Shown: positions 8,512 to 17,707 of the stretch, piece by piece
Layout: each line of letters starts with the position of its first letter
How positions within the stretch are numbered: the first letter of the stretch is position 1
Assembly (NCBI GenBank): GCA_019115125.1
Contig: DXEG01000011.1
Coordinates: forward strand, 1-64,000
Source: Candidatus Blautia faecipullorum
Lineage (GTDB): Bacteria > Bacillota > Clostridia > Lachnospirales > Lachnospiraceae
DNA length: 64,000 bases
Reading direction: 5' to 3'
Made by a program: the position numbers and the translations under genes
The notes under the pieces: model-generated
What the model saw: the letters and a program-made list of their open reading frames with translations, nothing else
The model's database searches: none
What the model was told of the DNA's origin: nothing

Positions 8512-9462
8512 TTATCCCACAGGACGGGCAGCGTCAATGCCGGCTGCCTTCTCATATACCCAGATCTGCTCAATCTGCGGCAGAAGGGTGTCATAGTCCC
8601 ATGTTTTTCCGCTGTTCTGCCTGCTGAACGGATCATTAATACTGAAGCGTCCGTCAGCGTACCCCGTCAGAACAATAAAATGTCCGTCGTCTGTAAAATC
8701 TCCCGGCCCCATTGCGCAGATCACCAGCTTTCCGGCCTCTAAATGCTCAGCCATGGCCTGCTGCTCCATATAAGGGAACTGTGATACCTGCACTCCGTAT
8801 TCCGCGCAGATATCCCTCATAAACAGCCAGGAAGTTCCTTCTCCCTCCACATAATAGCCGTCCTCCATAGCCCTGACAGCCAACGCGTCCGGAGTAAGGC
8901 TCTCATCCCGTGTAATACTGAACAGAACCATGGATAAACAGGTGGGCCCGCAGCCGGATATCCCTACATTAGACTGTCCATAGGGTACATATCCCCAACG
9001 GCTGTCCCACTGGATAAAAAGAGGAACCTGCCGCTGCTTTTCCATCAGACGGATTCCTCCTACGGCCTCCGCGGGCGTGTCGGGATATGCCTCCACAAAA
9101 TCCGCGATCTCTGGATTTCTCCTGAGCGCATCCAAAAAAATAGCGGGATAACGGGACGGATCCTCCCAGATCCGGTCCCAGGCAGTCGGCTCCGCCTCTT
9201 CTATTTTTTCTCCTTCGATAACCTCAGATACAGGAACAACTGTAGTTTCCTGAGGCATCCACCTGTCTGTCTCGTAAAAAAAGATTCCGCCGGCAGCCGC
9301 AAACGCCAGCAAAACCGCCAGCTTCACTCTTCTGTTTCTCTGATTCCGTCTGGCCTCCAGAGAACGCCTTCTTTTTTCCTCAAAAGCAAGCGCCCTTTCC
9401 TCCTCCGAAAGCTCTGACATATCCCGGGGCTTAGAATTTTCTGATATGGTCTTATCTTTCAC
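8512..9462 (-). CDS. C39-like cysteine peptidase, membrane anchored (copy 2)
   Basis: About 316 aa if the GTG at 9462 is used; it has GAGGAAGGGG ahead of it, and longer in-frame starts have none. A basic, charged N-terminus (about 45 aa) is followed by one membrane segment (VKLAVLLAFAAAGGIFFY). The extracellular Peptidase_C39_2 domain has catalytic Cys in SGCGPTCLSMVL, His in DGHFIVLTGY and Asp in INDPFSR. It is a clear paralogue of the protein at 11760-12578, with nearly identical motif order and size. The substrate is unknown; the family includes peptidases and bacteriocin leader proteases, but no peptide gene is seen here. Confidence 0.82.
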   Translation of the reverse strand: MKDKTISENSKPRDMSELSEEERALAFEEKRRRSLEARRNQRNRRVKLAVLLAFAAAGGIFFYETDRWMPQETTVVPVSEVIEGEKIEEAEPTAWDRIWEDPSRYPAIFLDALRRNPEIADFVEAYPDTPAEAVGGIRLMEKQRQVPLFIQWDSRWGYVPYGQSNVGISGCGPTCLSMVLFSITRDESLTPDALAVRAMEDGYYVEGEGTSWLFMRDICAEYGVQVSQFPYMEQQAMAEHLEAGKLVICAMGPGDFTDDGHFIVLTGYADGRFSINDPFSRQNSGKTWDYDTLLPQIEQIWVYEKAAGIDAARPVG

Positions 9463-9695
9463 TCGTATTCCCCTTCCTCTATCGTATAAAAAACAAATTT
9501 CTATTATTGTATCATAAAACGTACTCCCGCGCTGTAATATTTGCAAAGTAAAAAGTGCAAAGCTGTCCGCCCGGCCCTGTTTGACGCCCTGATCATAGAA
9601 CAAAGTGTTTCCTAGTGATACAACAAAGAATCTTGTATTGCGAGATTCTCCGCCTGCAGCGGTCGCATCAGCGACATACTTCTACTCCGCTAATA

Positions 9696-9741
9696 TAAAA
9701 AAATGCCCCCGGTCATGAATCTGAAAACTCATAACCGGGGA
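9696..9741 (-). terminator. Terminator of the C39/two-component operon
   Basis: Minus strand CCCCGGT...ACCGGGG stem with loop, followed by CATTTTTTT. It sits just behind the histidine kinase stop codon and ends the CPBP-C39-RR-HK transcript. The rest of 9463-9695 has no gene; a small AGAATCT/AGATTCT hairpin lies near 9627. Confidence 0.85.
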
Positions 9742-9747
9742 ACATCC

Positions 9748-11037
9748 TCAAATAGGAAACCATAAAATAATCTTATAAAAATCTCCGCCGTCGGCCACCT
9801 CCGCGCCGCCTTTCATCTGTTCCATCATATTATATATATTTTTAACGCCTATCCCTGTTCCCTGGATACTGGAATCGGGCCGCGCGATTTTATTTTTTAT
9901 AAAAATACCCACCCGCCATGGCTCATAAATCAGCCCAAGCTCTATTTTCTCCCTGCTGTCGGCATATTTTTGAATATTGGAGATCAGATTATTCATAATC
10001 CGTCCCATATAGTCCGTATGGATCCTGACATATACCGTTTTCCATTTTATTTTCTCTGCGTCCACAGAAAAGCCGCTGTATTCCAGCATCGCGCAAAATT
10101 CCGAAAGATAATCTCCCAGAGCGCTGCGCACCTCTTCCTCCGGCTCCAGCTCTGTTTCCCTGGTGAAGCTGACGAGAAAATATTCAAACATCTGATCTGA
10201 CATCGAGCGGAGCTGCAGAACCTTTTCCAGCGCCTTGTCTATATATTCCCTGTCTGTTTTTACCTTTCTTCTTGCTATTTCCAGGTAGGCCATCAGGCTT
10301 GTCAGCGGAGTCCGCAGGTCATGGGACATGCCCAAAACCAGCTTTTCCTGAGCCTGCCGCATTTCCCGCTCTGTTTCTTCTTTTTGGATCAGCATTCGCC
10401 GCATCCGGTCCAGGCCTACGGCAAGCTGCGCCAGCTCGTCCCTGCCGCGCACGGACACCTGCCCCTCCAGGTCTCCCCGGCTGATCACCTCCACCTGCGC
10501 TTCCAATTCCTGGATATATTTTACCTCCTCCTGAAGGCTTGAAATGAAGATCCCCAGGCAGACAGAAAATCCCAGGACGATCGATCCGATGAGAAGAATA
10601 TCGTAATATTTTTCCGCGAAGCCTTCATAAAAATAAACCTCCGCCCTTCCGTCCGCAAAAGCCACCGTGTATAAATTCCGCCATCCTCTCTCCCGGAACT
10701 TGACTGCTCCCGGCCGTATACCGCCATCGTAAGACAGGTCAAACAATAAAAGCTGTTCCCTGGATATGGTAAACTCGTCGATGTTCCTGTTCTTCGCCCA
10801 CTTCCGGAGTCTGTCCGTATCTTCTGTGGAAACCTCGTATTTATTCACAAAGCTCTGAAGCTCCTCCGCCCGGTGGAGCTCCGCGTTATAGAAATATCCC
10901 GAGGAAAAAAAATACTCGTTCAGCCATTCTGTACTTCCTAAATAGACCACACAGAACACAAAGGCTCCTGCCGCTATTCCCTTCACCAGCCTCTTTACCA
11001 TTTTGGCGGTCAGCGTATCTCTACATAATTTTTCCAA
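9748..11037 (-). CDS. Sensor histidine kinase
   Basis: 429-aa membrane kinase. Membrane segment 1 is near residues 15-32, an extracellular domain covers about 33-150, and membrane segment 2 is near 152-170. A HAMP region (VEVISRGDLEGQVSVRGRDELAQLA) is followed by a HisKA domain with GMSHDLRTPLTSLMAYLE and a HATPase domain with N box ISNIQKYA and GTGIGVKNI. The C-terminal part lacks the second classical glycine box, so the lid is unusual. The TTG start overlaps the response regulator end by 17 bases; the internal ATG 12 codons on is an alternative. Partner of the regulator at 11021-11743. Confidence 0.88.
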   Translation of the reverse strand: MEKLCRDTLTAKMVKRLVKGIAAGAFVFCVVYLGSTEWLNEYFFSSGYFYNAELHRAEELQSFVNKYEVSTEDTDRLRKWAKNRNIDEFTISREQLLLFDLSYDGGIRPGAVKFRERGWRNLYTVAFADGRAEVYFYEGFAEKYYDILLIGSIVLGFSVCLGIFISSLQEEVKYIQELEAQVEVISRGDLEGQVSVRGRDELAQLAVGLDRMRRMLIQKEETEREMRQAQEKLVLGMSHDLRTPLTSLMAYLEIARRKVKTDREYIDKALEKVLQLRSMSDQMFEYFLVSFTRETELEPEEEVRSALGDYLSEFCAMLEYSGFSVDAEKIKWKTVYVRIHTDYMGRIMNNLISNIQKYADSREKIELGLIYEPWRVGIFIKNKIARPDSSIQGTGIGVKNIYNMMEQMKGGAEVADGGDFYKIILWFPI

Positions 11038-11743
11038 AGCAATATCCCTTTCCCCAGACAGTTTTTATGAATTCCGGTTTCTGCGGATCCTCCTCGATCT
11101 TGGTGCGCAGCCGCCGGATATGCACCATCACGGTATTTCCGCAGGTATAATGAAACGGCGCCTCCCACAGACTTTCATAAAGATTCTGTACGGAAAAGGT
11201 CTTCCGCGGATTCTGCATCATAAGGAGCAGCAGCTTGTATTCCATCTCAGTCAGCTCCACCTCTTCTCCCTCTAAATACACTTCATTAAAGCCTGTATTT
11301 ACACGAAGACCGGAAACCTCTGCCCATCTGGTTTCGCTGTCCCCGCTTCCTTCCGGCCTGTCCGGTCCCCGGTCGTAAACATGGCAGCGTCTGATAAGGG
11401 CCTTCACTCTGGCAAGAAGCTCCGCGTAGGAAAAAGGCTTCACAAGGTAATCGTCCCCTCCCGCCATCAGGCCGATCAGCTTGTCGGATTCCTGTCCTTT
11501 CGCCGTCAGAAACAACACCGGGACATTGGATATCTTCCGGATCTCCTCACAGGTTTTCACACCGGAGATTCCCGGCATCATCACATCCAGGATCACCAGA
11601 TCCGGTCCAGGCTCCATACACGCAAGGCCCTGCCGCCCGTTTTCCGCCTCCCGGACACAGTATCCTTCCCCCTCCAGAAGGATCCGGACGCCTTCTCTGA
11701 TGTCTCCGTCGTCCTCTATGATCAATATGCTGTATTTCTCCAT
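11021..11743 (-). CDS. OmpR/PhoB-type response regulator
   Basis: Two-component regulator of about 240 aa. The receiver domain has IIEDDGDIREG, phospho-acceptor Asp in DLVILDVMMPG, and Lys in DDYLVKPFS; a C-terminal winged helix follows (TEMEYKLLLLMMQNP, GNTVMVHIRRLRTKIE). Of two ATGs 6 bases apart, 11743 is chosen because AGAGG is then 7 bases upstream. It lies between a C39-like peptidase gene and its kinase. The TTAAGAA-type repeats at 13576-13603 ahead of the operon are plausible binding sites. Confidence 0.93.
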   Translation of the reverse strand: MEKYSILIIEDDGDIREGVRILLEGEGYCVREAENGRQGLACMEPGPDLVILDVMMPGISGVKTCEEIRKISNVPVLFLTAKGQESDKLIGLMAGGDDYLVKPFSYAELLARVKALIRRCHVYDRGPDRPEGSGDSETRWAEVSGLRVNTGFNEVYLEGEEVELTEMEYKLLLLMMQNPRKTFSVQNLYESLWEAPFHYTCGNTVMVHIRRLRTKIEEDPQKPEFIKTVWGKGYCFGKIM

Positions 11744-11759
11744 ATCCATACCTCTGTTC

Positions 11760-12578
11760 TTAATCTGCGTAAACCCATACCTGCCGGATCTGCGGCGCAA
11801 GGGCTTCATAGGTCCATTTCTTATCACTGTTGCTCCTGCTGAAGGGATCGTTTACTTCAAAGCCCTCCTTTGAATATCCCCGGATCACAATAAAATGTCC
11901 CTGATCCGTAAAATCTCCCGGCCCCATAGCGCAGATCAGGAGATTCCCGTCGTCCAGCCGGTCTTCCATCTCTTCTTCGTCCAGCATGGAAAACTGTGAC
12001 GCGAAGACTCCGTAATCAGTGGATATATCGCTCATAAAGGACCATGCGGTCCCTATCCCGTCCACATAATATCCTTCGTTCATTGCCCTCGCGGCAAGCG
12101 CGTCCGGCGTAAGCGTTTTATCCCGGGTCAGACTGTAAAGCACCATAGAAAGGCAGGTAGGCCCGCAGCCGGAAATACCGATATTACTCTGTCCATAGGA
12201 AACAAAGCCCCAGCGCTCATCCCACTGAAGAAACAGGGGATATTTTTTCAGCTCCTCGGCCAGGGAAATCCCGCCCTGGGTTTTCGCCGCGGCCGCAGGA
12301 TACTGCGCCACAAAGTCCAGGATCTCGGGATTCCTCGCCAGAGCGCTTCGGAAGCTTTCCGGATAAACTTCCGGATGATCAAAAATGCTGTTCCATTTAT
12401 CGACGCGGATTTTTTCCGCCCGTCCCAGGTTCATACTTCTGTAGCCGTAAAAAACCCCGGCCGCCCCCGCGGTCAAAAAAGCCAGCATAAAAAATAATAT
12501 AACTTTCCGGTGTATCTGCCTTTTTCGATATGATATCTGTTTTTTATGTATTCCCTTTGCCACTGGTGTTTTCCTCAT
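11760..12578 (-). CDS. C39-like cysteine peptidase, membrane anchored (copy 1)
   Basis: 272 aa. A short basic N-terminus (about 27 aa), one membrane segment (VILFFMLAFLTAGAAGVFYGY), then a helical spacer with the shared motif RNPEILDFVAQYP, and a Peptidase_C39_2 domain with SGCGPTCLSMVL (Cys), GHFIVIRGY (His) and NDPFSRSNS (Asp). AAAGGAG precedes the ATG. It is cotranscribed with the CPBP-like protein upstream and the two-component pair downstream, which suggests the peptidase is made in response to an envelope signal. Paralogue of 8512-9462. Function not known. Confidence 0.84.
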   Translation of the reverse strand: MRKTPVAKGIHKKQISYRKRQIHRKVILFFMLAFLTAGAAGVFYGYRSMNLGRAEKIRVDKWNSIFDHPEVYPESFRSALARNPEILDFVAQYPAAAAKTQGGISLAEELKKYPLFLQWDERWGFVSYGQSNIGISGCGPTCLSMVLYSLTRDKTLTPDALAARAMNEGYYVDGIGTAWSFMSDISTDYGVFASQFSMLDEEEMEDRLDDGNLLICAMGPGDFTDQGHFIVIRGYSKEGFEVNDPFSRSNSDKKWTYEALAPQIRQVWVYAD

Positions 12579-12633
12579 ATTTCTCCTTTGGGGATCCCTG
12601 TCCGCCGCTCTCTGCCGCGGGCAGAGCCCTTCT

Positions 12634-13482
12634 TCACATATTTTTGTTTTTTGCCGGCGCTTTATGTCTCATTCTCCAGAGGGCGATCATGCCCGCCGCC
12701 GCGAATCCCATTATGGCCGGCAGCGCCGCCGTCAGCCCTATGGTATTTTCGTTTCCCGCCAGCAGACGGCTTCCGCCGCTCAGCGTATAGGTCCACAATG
12801 CTGAAAAGTTATGCTCCGTGCCGATATGGAGCAGATGGCTGTTTCCTACAAAAGCGTTATATATCCCAAGTATCAGGGCCGCCGGCCAGATACTTCCTGC
12901 TTCTGCTGTCACAAGCGACAGGGACAGTCCGATAATAAAAACCGCCAGAGCAGCCGTCAGCCTCTCCTGCCAACTGTAAACTGTATCCGCGAAACAGGGA
13001 AGGGCAAACAAAAAAGAAGACGCCAGTACCGCCGTTTTAGTTCCCCAGACTTTTCGCAGCGCTCCCAGGATCATTCCACGGAAAATAATTTCCACCCTCA
13101 CCGCGGAACACAGCCCCGCGGACAGCAAAGACAGGCACACCGCGTACGCGGCCTCTCTCAGAGGAAGCTCCTGCCTTTGCAGCTCCCCGTCCATAAACAG
13201 AAGATAAAAAAAGATCACTGCCGCAGGCAAAGCAGCGGCCACAATACACCAGACCTTATCCGGCCAGGGACCGGCCAGTCCAAGCTCGCCCGCCGGCCGC
13301 TTCATAATGTAAGCCGCATACAAGCGGACAAAAACATAGATACTGAAGACCGCCAGAAAAACATAGACGATTTCCGCCGCGATATCTGAGACAGACAGGC
13401 GAAAGGCCACGTTGCTGAACCCGTCCGTCAGCTTGAAGATCAAAAAAGCCGCCGCCACATGTATGATCGATTTTGCCTTCAT
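12634..13482 (-). CDS. CPBP-family membrane protein, catalytic residues lost
   Basis: 282-aa polytopic protein, about eight membrane segments, with the CPBP/Rce1-like (ABI) core. The usual motif EExxxR reads V130-E131-I-I-F-R135, FxxxH reads F159-A-L-P-C163, and the third-motif His (HxxxN) is L205 ahead of N209. All three catalytic positions of the family are therefore changed, and it is probably not a protease. GAGGAG precedes the ATG. First gene of the C39/two-component operon. It may act as a membrane scaffold, sensor or immunity-type protein; this is inference. Confidence 0.75.
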   Translation of the reverse strand: MKAKSIIHVAAAFLIFKLTDGFSNVAFRLSVSDIAAEIVYVFLAVFSIYVFVRLYAAYIMKRPAGELGLAGPWPDKVWCIVAAALPAAVIFFYLLFMDGELQRQELPLREAAYAVCLSLLSAGLCSAVRVEIIFRGMILGALRKVWGTKTAVLASSFLFALPCFADTVYSWQERLTAALAVFIIGLSLSLVTAEAGSIWPAALILGIYNAFVGNSHLLHIGTEHNFSALWTYTLSGGSRLLAGNENTIGLTAALPAIMGFAAAGMIALWRMRHKAPAKNKNM

Positions 13483-13541
13483 AAAAAACTCCTCGTATTC
13501 TCGTATAAAAATTTTCCTCTCCCGCCCGGCTGACCGGCGGT

Positions 13542-13603
13542 CTTATAAGAGAATACCACAAACTCCTTACGATGTCCCTTAACGAATTCTTAATAATTCT
13601 TAA
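13542..13603 (-). promoter_or_regulatory. Promoter and tandem response-regulator boxes of the CPBP/C39 operon
   Basis: On the minus strand two copies of TTAAGAA (13597-13603 and 13587-13593) and a third related TTAAGGG (13576-13582) repeat every 10-11 bases. A poor -35 (GTAAGG, 13565-13570) and -10 TATAAG (13542-13547) follow. Direct repeats at one helical turn next to a weak -35 are typical of OmpR-type activation, so autoregulation by the regulator at 11021-11743 is likely. The remaining 13604-13830 holds the PBP promoter region and a short repeat-like stretch at 13729-13746, no gene. Confidence 0.6.
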
Positions 13604-13798
13604 CTTTGCCGCTCCGCCGGAGAGAAGCCCATATTACAGTACCAGCCCTGCCGCTGTTATAATTAATATACATGTTAAAGAGCAAATCTGCGAATCCTAA
13701 AATAAATAGAATCACGGCTTTCCGGCCGCTGTATGGTTGAACTGATATATAAAATGTGAAGTTTTTAATTTAGGGTTTATTTAGCAATTTTTATTTGA

Positions 13799-13804
13799 TA
13801 TAAT
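13799..13804 (+). promoter_or_regulatory. -10 element ahead of the class A PBP gene
   Basis: TATAAT at 13799-13804 in an AT-rich stretch, 27 bases ahead of the ATG. No good -35 is visible 16-18 bases upstream. The Shine-Dalgarno AAAGGAGG is strong. Confidence 0.5.
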
Positions 13805-13830
13805 AATACAGATTATAAAGGAGGAAGAAC

Positions 13831-16539
13831 ATGAATTACGGAAAAAAATCAGTTTCAAAGAAACGAAATTCTCTGATTTCCAGTACATCCATGATGGGAA
13901 AACGGGCACATGTTTCTTTTATCAGAGTTCTGTTCATATCCCTGATCACGCTCTGTGTAGTCGTGGGCTGCATAGGTATCGGAGCGTTCCGGGGAATTAT
14001 AGATAACGCGCCGGATGTAGACGAGATTGATATTTCTCCCCTGGGGTACGCTACCTTCCTGTACGACGGGGACGGGAACAAGCTTCGTCAGTTGTCCGCG
14101 CCCGACGCGAACCGTCTTCCGGTTTCCATAGAACAGATACCGGTGGATCTTCAGCACGCGGTGGTCGCTATCGAGGACGAACGGTTTTATGAGCATAACG
14201 GTATCGACGTAAGAGGTATTCTCCGTGCTTTCGTAAGGAATATCACCTCCGGCGATCTCTCCGAGGGCGCCAGTACCATTACACAGCAGCTCCTGAAAAA
14301 TAATGTATTCACCAACTGGACCCAGGAATCAACCTGGCTGGAGCGGTTTACCCGTAAATTCCAGGAGCAGTATCTGGCGATCCAGGTGGAAGAAAAAATC
14401 AATGATAAAAACGTCATTCTTGAAAACTATCTGAACACCATCAACCTGGGCGCCGGAGCCTACGGCGTGCAGGCGGCGGCGAGACAGTACTTCAACAAGG
14501 ATGTATGGGATCTGAATCTTTCCGAGTGCGCCACCCTTGCGGGCATCACGCAGAATCCGACGCAGTACAATCCCATCGAGCATCCGGAAGCCAACGCCAA
14601 AAGGCGCAAGGAAGTCCTGGATCATATGGTATCCGAGGGATATATCACCCAGGCGCAGTATGACGAAGTGATCAATGACGATGTTTACTCCCGCATCCAG
14701 GCCGCCCAGACAGAAATATCCGATACCGCCAACACCATTTACTCGTACTTTGAGGACGAGCTGATCGACCAGGTGATCAACGATCTTATGAATATCAAGG
14801 GCTATACAAGAACACAGGCCCAGAACCTGGTATACAGCGGCGGTCTGAGCATTTATACTACCCAGGATCCGTCCATTCAGAGTATTCTTGACGAAGAATA
14901 CGCCAATCCGGAAAACTATCCGGAAAATGTACAGTACGCGCTGGATTACGCCCTGACCGTGGAAAATCCCCAGGGTGAGCAGGTCAACTACAGCAAGGAA
15001 ATGCTTCAGTTATATTTCCAGAATGAGGATCCTGAATTTGATCTTCTGTTTGGCTCCCAGGAAGAGGGACAGAGTTATGTGGACCGGTATAAACAGTCTA
15101 TTCTGGCGGACGGCAGCACCGTGGTGGCAGAGCGTGTAAGCTTCGCGCCGCAGCCTCAGTCTTCCATGAGCGTCATTGACCAGCATACGGGATATGTAAA
15201 AGCCATCATCGGCGGCCGCGGCGAAAAGACAGCCAGCCTGACGCTGAACCGCGCCACGGACACCACCAGACAGCCCGGTTCCACCTTCAAGATTGTCTCC
15301 ACCTACGCTCCCGCCCTCAACGAGAAGGGCATGACCCTGGCGACCACCTTTGAAGATGAGCCTTACAATTACCCGGACGGCTCGCCTGTAGAGAACTCCA
15401 CTCTCAGCTACGGAGGTACGACTACTATCCGGAGAGCTATCCAGAATTCCGTCAACGTTGTCGCTGTAAAGTGTCTGGAGGAGGTTACTCCTGATCTCAG
15501 CCTTCAGTATCTGGATAATTTCGGATTCACCACCCTTGCCCACGGTACTGAGGCGGACACGGATGAGAACGGCACAGTCTGGACGGACGCCAACCTGTCC
15601 ATGGCTCTCGGCGGTCTTACTCACGGCGTAACAAACGTTGAGCTGTGCGCTTCCTATGCCGCGATCGCAAACAACGGCAATTATATCGAGCCCATTTACT
15701 ATACCAAGATTCTTGATCATAACGGAAACGTCCTCATCGAAAAAACCTCGGCAGAGCGCTCCGTGATCAAGGAAAGCACTGCATGGCTGCTCACCAGCGC
15801 CATGGAGGACGTTGTACAGAAGGGAACAGGTACCGCCTGCCAGCTTGACAATATGACAGTCGCCGGAAAGACCGGTACTACTGACGATTACAATGATTTA
15901 TGGTTTGTAGGATATACTCCCTATTATACCTGCGCCGTATGGTCCGGCTTCGACAACAACGAAAAGCTTCCCGACGACTACTCCCGGGATTTCCACAAGG
16001 ACATGTGGCGGAAGGTTATGACGAGAATCCATGAGGGTCTGGCAGACCAGGAATTTCAGATGCCCTCCAGTGTTGAGAAGCTCAGTGTATGTGCGGATAC
16101 AGGATTGCTCCCAAGAGCCGGATGCTCGGTCATCACGGAATATTTCGATATCGGAGACGTACCCACAGACTACTGTGACCAGCACTTCTATGAACCGGAA
16201 ACTGTAACAGAATATATTTATGACGAAACTACTGTAGATCCGTCCGCAACCCCTGATCCGAACAATCCTGATCAGGATACGGAAAACCCGGACGGAGACA
16301 CTGCAGATCCAGGCACTGGCGGCGACGGTTCCGGCGGCACTACGGATCCCGGCACCGGCGGCGACGGCTCCGGCGGCACTACGGATCCCGGTACTGGCGG
16401 CGACGGCTCCGGCGGCACTACGGATCCCGGTACTGACGGCGATTGGGATTATGTAGATCCAGGTACCGGCGACGACGGCTCCGGCGGCGATTGGGATTAT
16501 GTAGATCCAGGCGCCGGCGGCGAAGCTCCGGTGGCATGA
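13831..16539 (+). CDS. Class A penicillin-binding protein (PBP1A-like)
   Basis: 902-aa bifunctional peptidoglycan synthase: glycosyltransferase plus transpeptidase, anchored by one membrane segment (about residues 33-55). The GT51 domain shows EDERFYEHNGIDVRGI and GASTITQQLLKN. The transpeptidase shows S of PGSTFK, the SVN motif and KTGTT. The C-terminus from about residue 820 is a low-complexity tail of repeated TDPGTGGDGSGGT units that should reach out through the wall. Own promoter; convergent with glcK and followed by a double hairpin. Confidence 0.95.
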   Translation: MNYGKKSVSKKRNSLISSTSMMGKRAHVSFIRVLFISLITLCVVVGCIGIGAFRGIIDNAPDVDEIDISPLGYATFLYDGDGNKLRQLSAPDANRLPVSIEQIPVDLQHAVVAIEDERFYEHNGIDVRGILRAFVRNITSGDLSEGASTITQQLLKNNVFTNWTQESTWLERFTRKFQEQYLAIQVEEKINDKNVILENYLNTINLGAGAYGVQAAARQYFNKDVWDLNLSECATLAGITQNPTQYNPIEHPEANAKRRKEVLDHMVSEGYITQAQYDEVINDDVYSRIQAAQTEISDTANTIYSYFEDELIDQVINDLMNIKGYTRTQAQNLVYSGGLSIYTTQDPSIQSILDEEYANPENYPENVQYALDYALTVENPQGEQVNYSKEMLQLYFQNEDPEFDLLFGSQEEGQSYVDRYKQSILADGSTVVAERVSFAPQPQSSMSVIDQHTGYVKAIIGGRGEKTASLTLNRATDTTRQPGSTFKIVSTYAPALNEKGMTLATTFEDEPYNYPDGSPVENSTLSYGGTTTIRRAIQNSVNVVAVKCLEEVTPDLSLQYLDNFGFTTLAHGTEADTDENGTVWTDANLSMALGGLTHGVTNVELCASYAAIANNGNYIEPIYYTKILDHNGNVLIEKTSAERSVIKESTAWLLTSAMEDVVQKGTGTACQLDNMTVAGKTGTTDDYNDLWFVGYTPYYTCAVWSGFDNNEKLPDDYSRDFHKDMWRKVMTRIHEGLADQEFQMPSSVEKLSVCADTGLLPRAGCSVITEYFDIGDVPTDYCDQHFYEPETVTEYIYDETTVDPSATPDPNNPDQDTENPDGDTADPGTGGDGSGGTTDPGTGGDGSGGTTDPGTGGDGSGGTTDPGTDGDWDYVDPGTGDDGSGGDWDYVDPGAGGEAPVA
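16306..16536 (+). repeat. Tandem 39-bp coding repeat in the PBP tail
   Basis: Three nearly perfect 39-bp units encode TDPGTGGDGSGGT. They are followed by two longer variants containing DWDYVDPG. Such repeats can change copy number and vary the length of the flexible tail. Confidence 0.85.
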
Positions 16540-16588
16540 CTGTCCGCTCTGCCGGCCAAAAATTGAATTCAGCAGCATAAACTATTTC

Positions 16589-16692
16589 CCGGATCGGATG
16601 GGGAACAGAGCATTTTCCCTCTGTTCAATACGATATTTCATCCGATCCGGCACACAAAAAAGGAGATTCCCTCAAACGGAAATCTCCTTTTT
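16589..16692. terminator. Nested long hairpin plus bidirectional terminator between PBP and glcK
   Basis: CCGGATCGGATG (16589-16600) pairs perfectly with 16639-16650, and inside it GAACAGAG (16603-16610) pairs with 16619-16626. Directly downstream AAAGGAGATT...AATCTCCTTT (about 16658-16690) with A and T tracts on the two sides forms an intrinsic terminator usable in both directions. Confidence 0.82.
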
Positions 16693-16738
16693 ATTACGCC
16701 ATATCTATTTTTTTATCTTGATAAATTTTCCGGCCGGC

Positions 16739-17674
16739 TTACAGCACCAGCTTCGCGGCTCCGTAGATACCTGCGTCATTACCGAGGCTGGCAATCACGA
16801 TCGGCGTATCCTTACACAGAGAAAACGCGTATTTTTTGTAGTATTTCTGAATACAGTCGATCAGCGGCTGTCCTGCCTTAGAAACACCGCCTCCTATTAC
16901 GATGGTTTCCGGGTCCACCACTGCCGCAAAGATCGCCAGAGCGCCTCCCAGCTTATCTCCCACCTTTTCCATGGTTCTGACCGCCGCGGCGTCTCCCGCC
17001 TTAAAGGCGTCCAGAACATCCTTCGCGGTGATCTCCTCCAGCTCTCTCAGGGTGCTGTTTTCCTCACTGGACGCAAGCACCTCCCTGGCGACACGGACAA
17101 TTCCTGTTGCCGAGGCATACTGCTCCAGGCATCCCTGATTGCCGCAGTTGCACCGCTCGCTCTCCTCATGGTTCATATTGGCATGCCCGATCTCTCCGCC
17201 TGCTCCGTGATATCCGGCTACAATTTTTCCATCGACAATTATACCGCCGCCGACTCCGGTTCCCAAAGTAGCAAGGATCACGTTCTGCGCTCCGGCTGCC
17301 GCGCCCTTCCAGGCTTCCCCCAGGGCGGCCACATTGGCGTCGTTTCCGGCCTTGGCATTCAGTCCTGTCAGCTCGCTCAGTTCCTGAGCCACCGGCTTAA
17401 ATCCCCAGTAAAGATTCACCGCGCAGGCAGCCTCGCCCTTTCCGTTGATCGGACCTGGAATCCCGATGCCCACACCGGCAACATCCTCTTTATCTATGCC
17501 GCGCTCCTGAATTTTATTTTTGATGGTTTCCGCTACGTCAGGAAGAATATTTTCTCCCTGATTTTCTGTTCTTGTGGGAATCTCCCATTTTTCCAGAAGA
17601 ACGCCGTCCGTCTGAAACAGACCGCATTTTACGGAAGTTCCTCCTACATCGATACCAAAACAATATGCGCTCAT
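16739..17674 (-). CDS. glcK: ROK-family glucokinase
   Basis: 311-aa cytoplasmic sugar kinase. The N-terminal phosphate-binding loop IDVGGTSVKCGLF, the glucose-binding EIGHANMN and the ROK zinc motif CNCGNQGCLEQYAS are all present. The length fits Firmicute GlcK. It is adjacent to hprK (33-base gap), so glucose phosphorylation and the carbon catabolite repression kinase are probably cotranscribed. Some ROK kinases prefer other hexoses; context favours glucose. Confidence 0.93.
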   Translation of the reverse strand: MSAYCFGIDVGGTSVKCGLFQTDGVLLEKWEIPTRTENQGENILPDVAETIKNKIQERGIDKEDVAGVGIGIPGPINGKGEAACAVNLYWGFKPVAQELSELTGLNAKAGNDANVAALGEAWKGAAAGAQNVILATLGTGVGGGIIVDGKIVAGYHGAGGEIGHANMNHEESERCNCGNQGCLEQYASATGIVRVAREVLASSEENSTLRELEEITAKDVLDAFKAGDAAAVRTMEKVGDKLGGALAIFAAVVDPETIVIGGGVSKAGQPLIDCIQKYYKKYAFSLCKDTPIVIASLGNDAGIYGAAKLVL

Positions 17675-17707
17675 TTCTTCTCCATCCTTTTCTCAGATTT
17701 TATCGGA

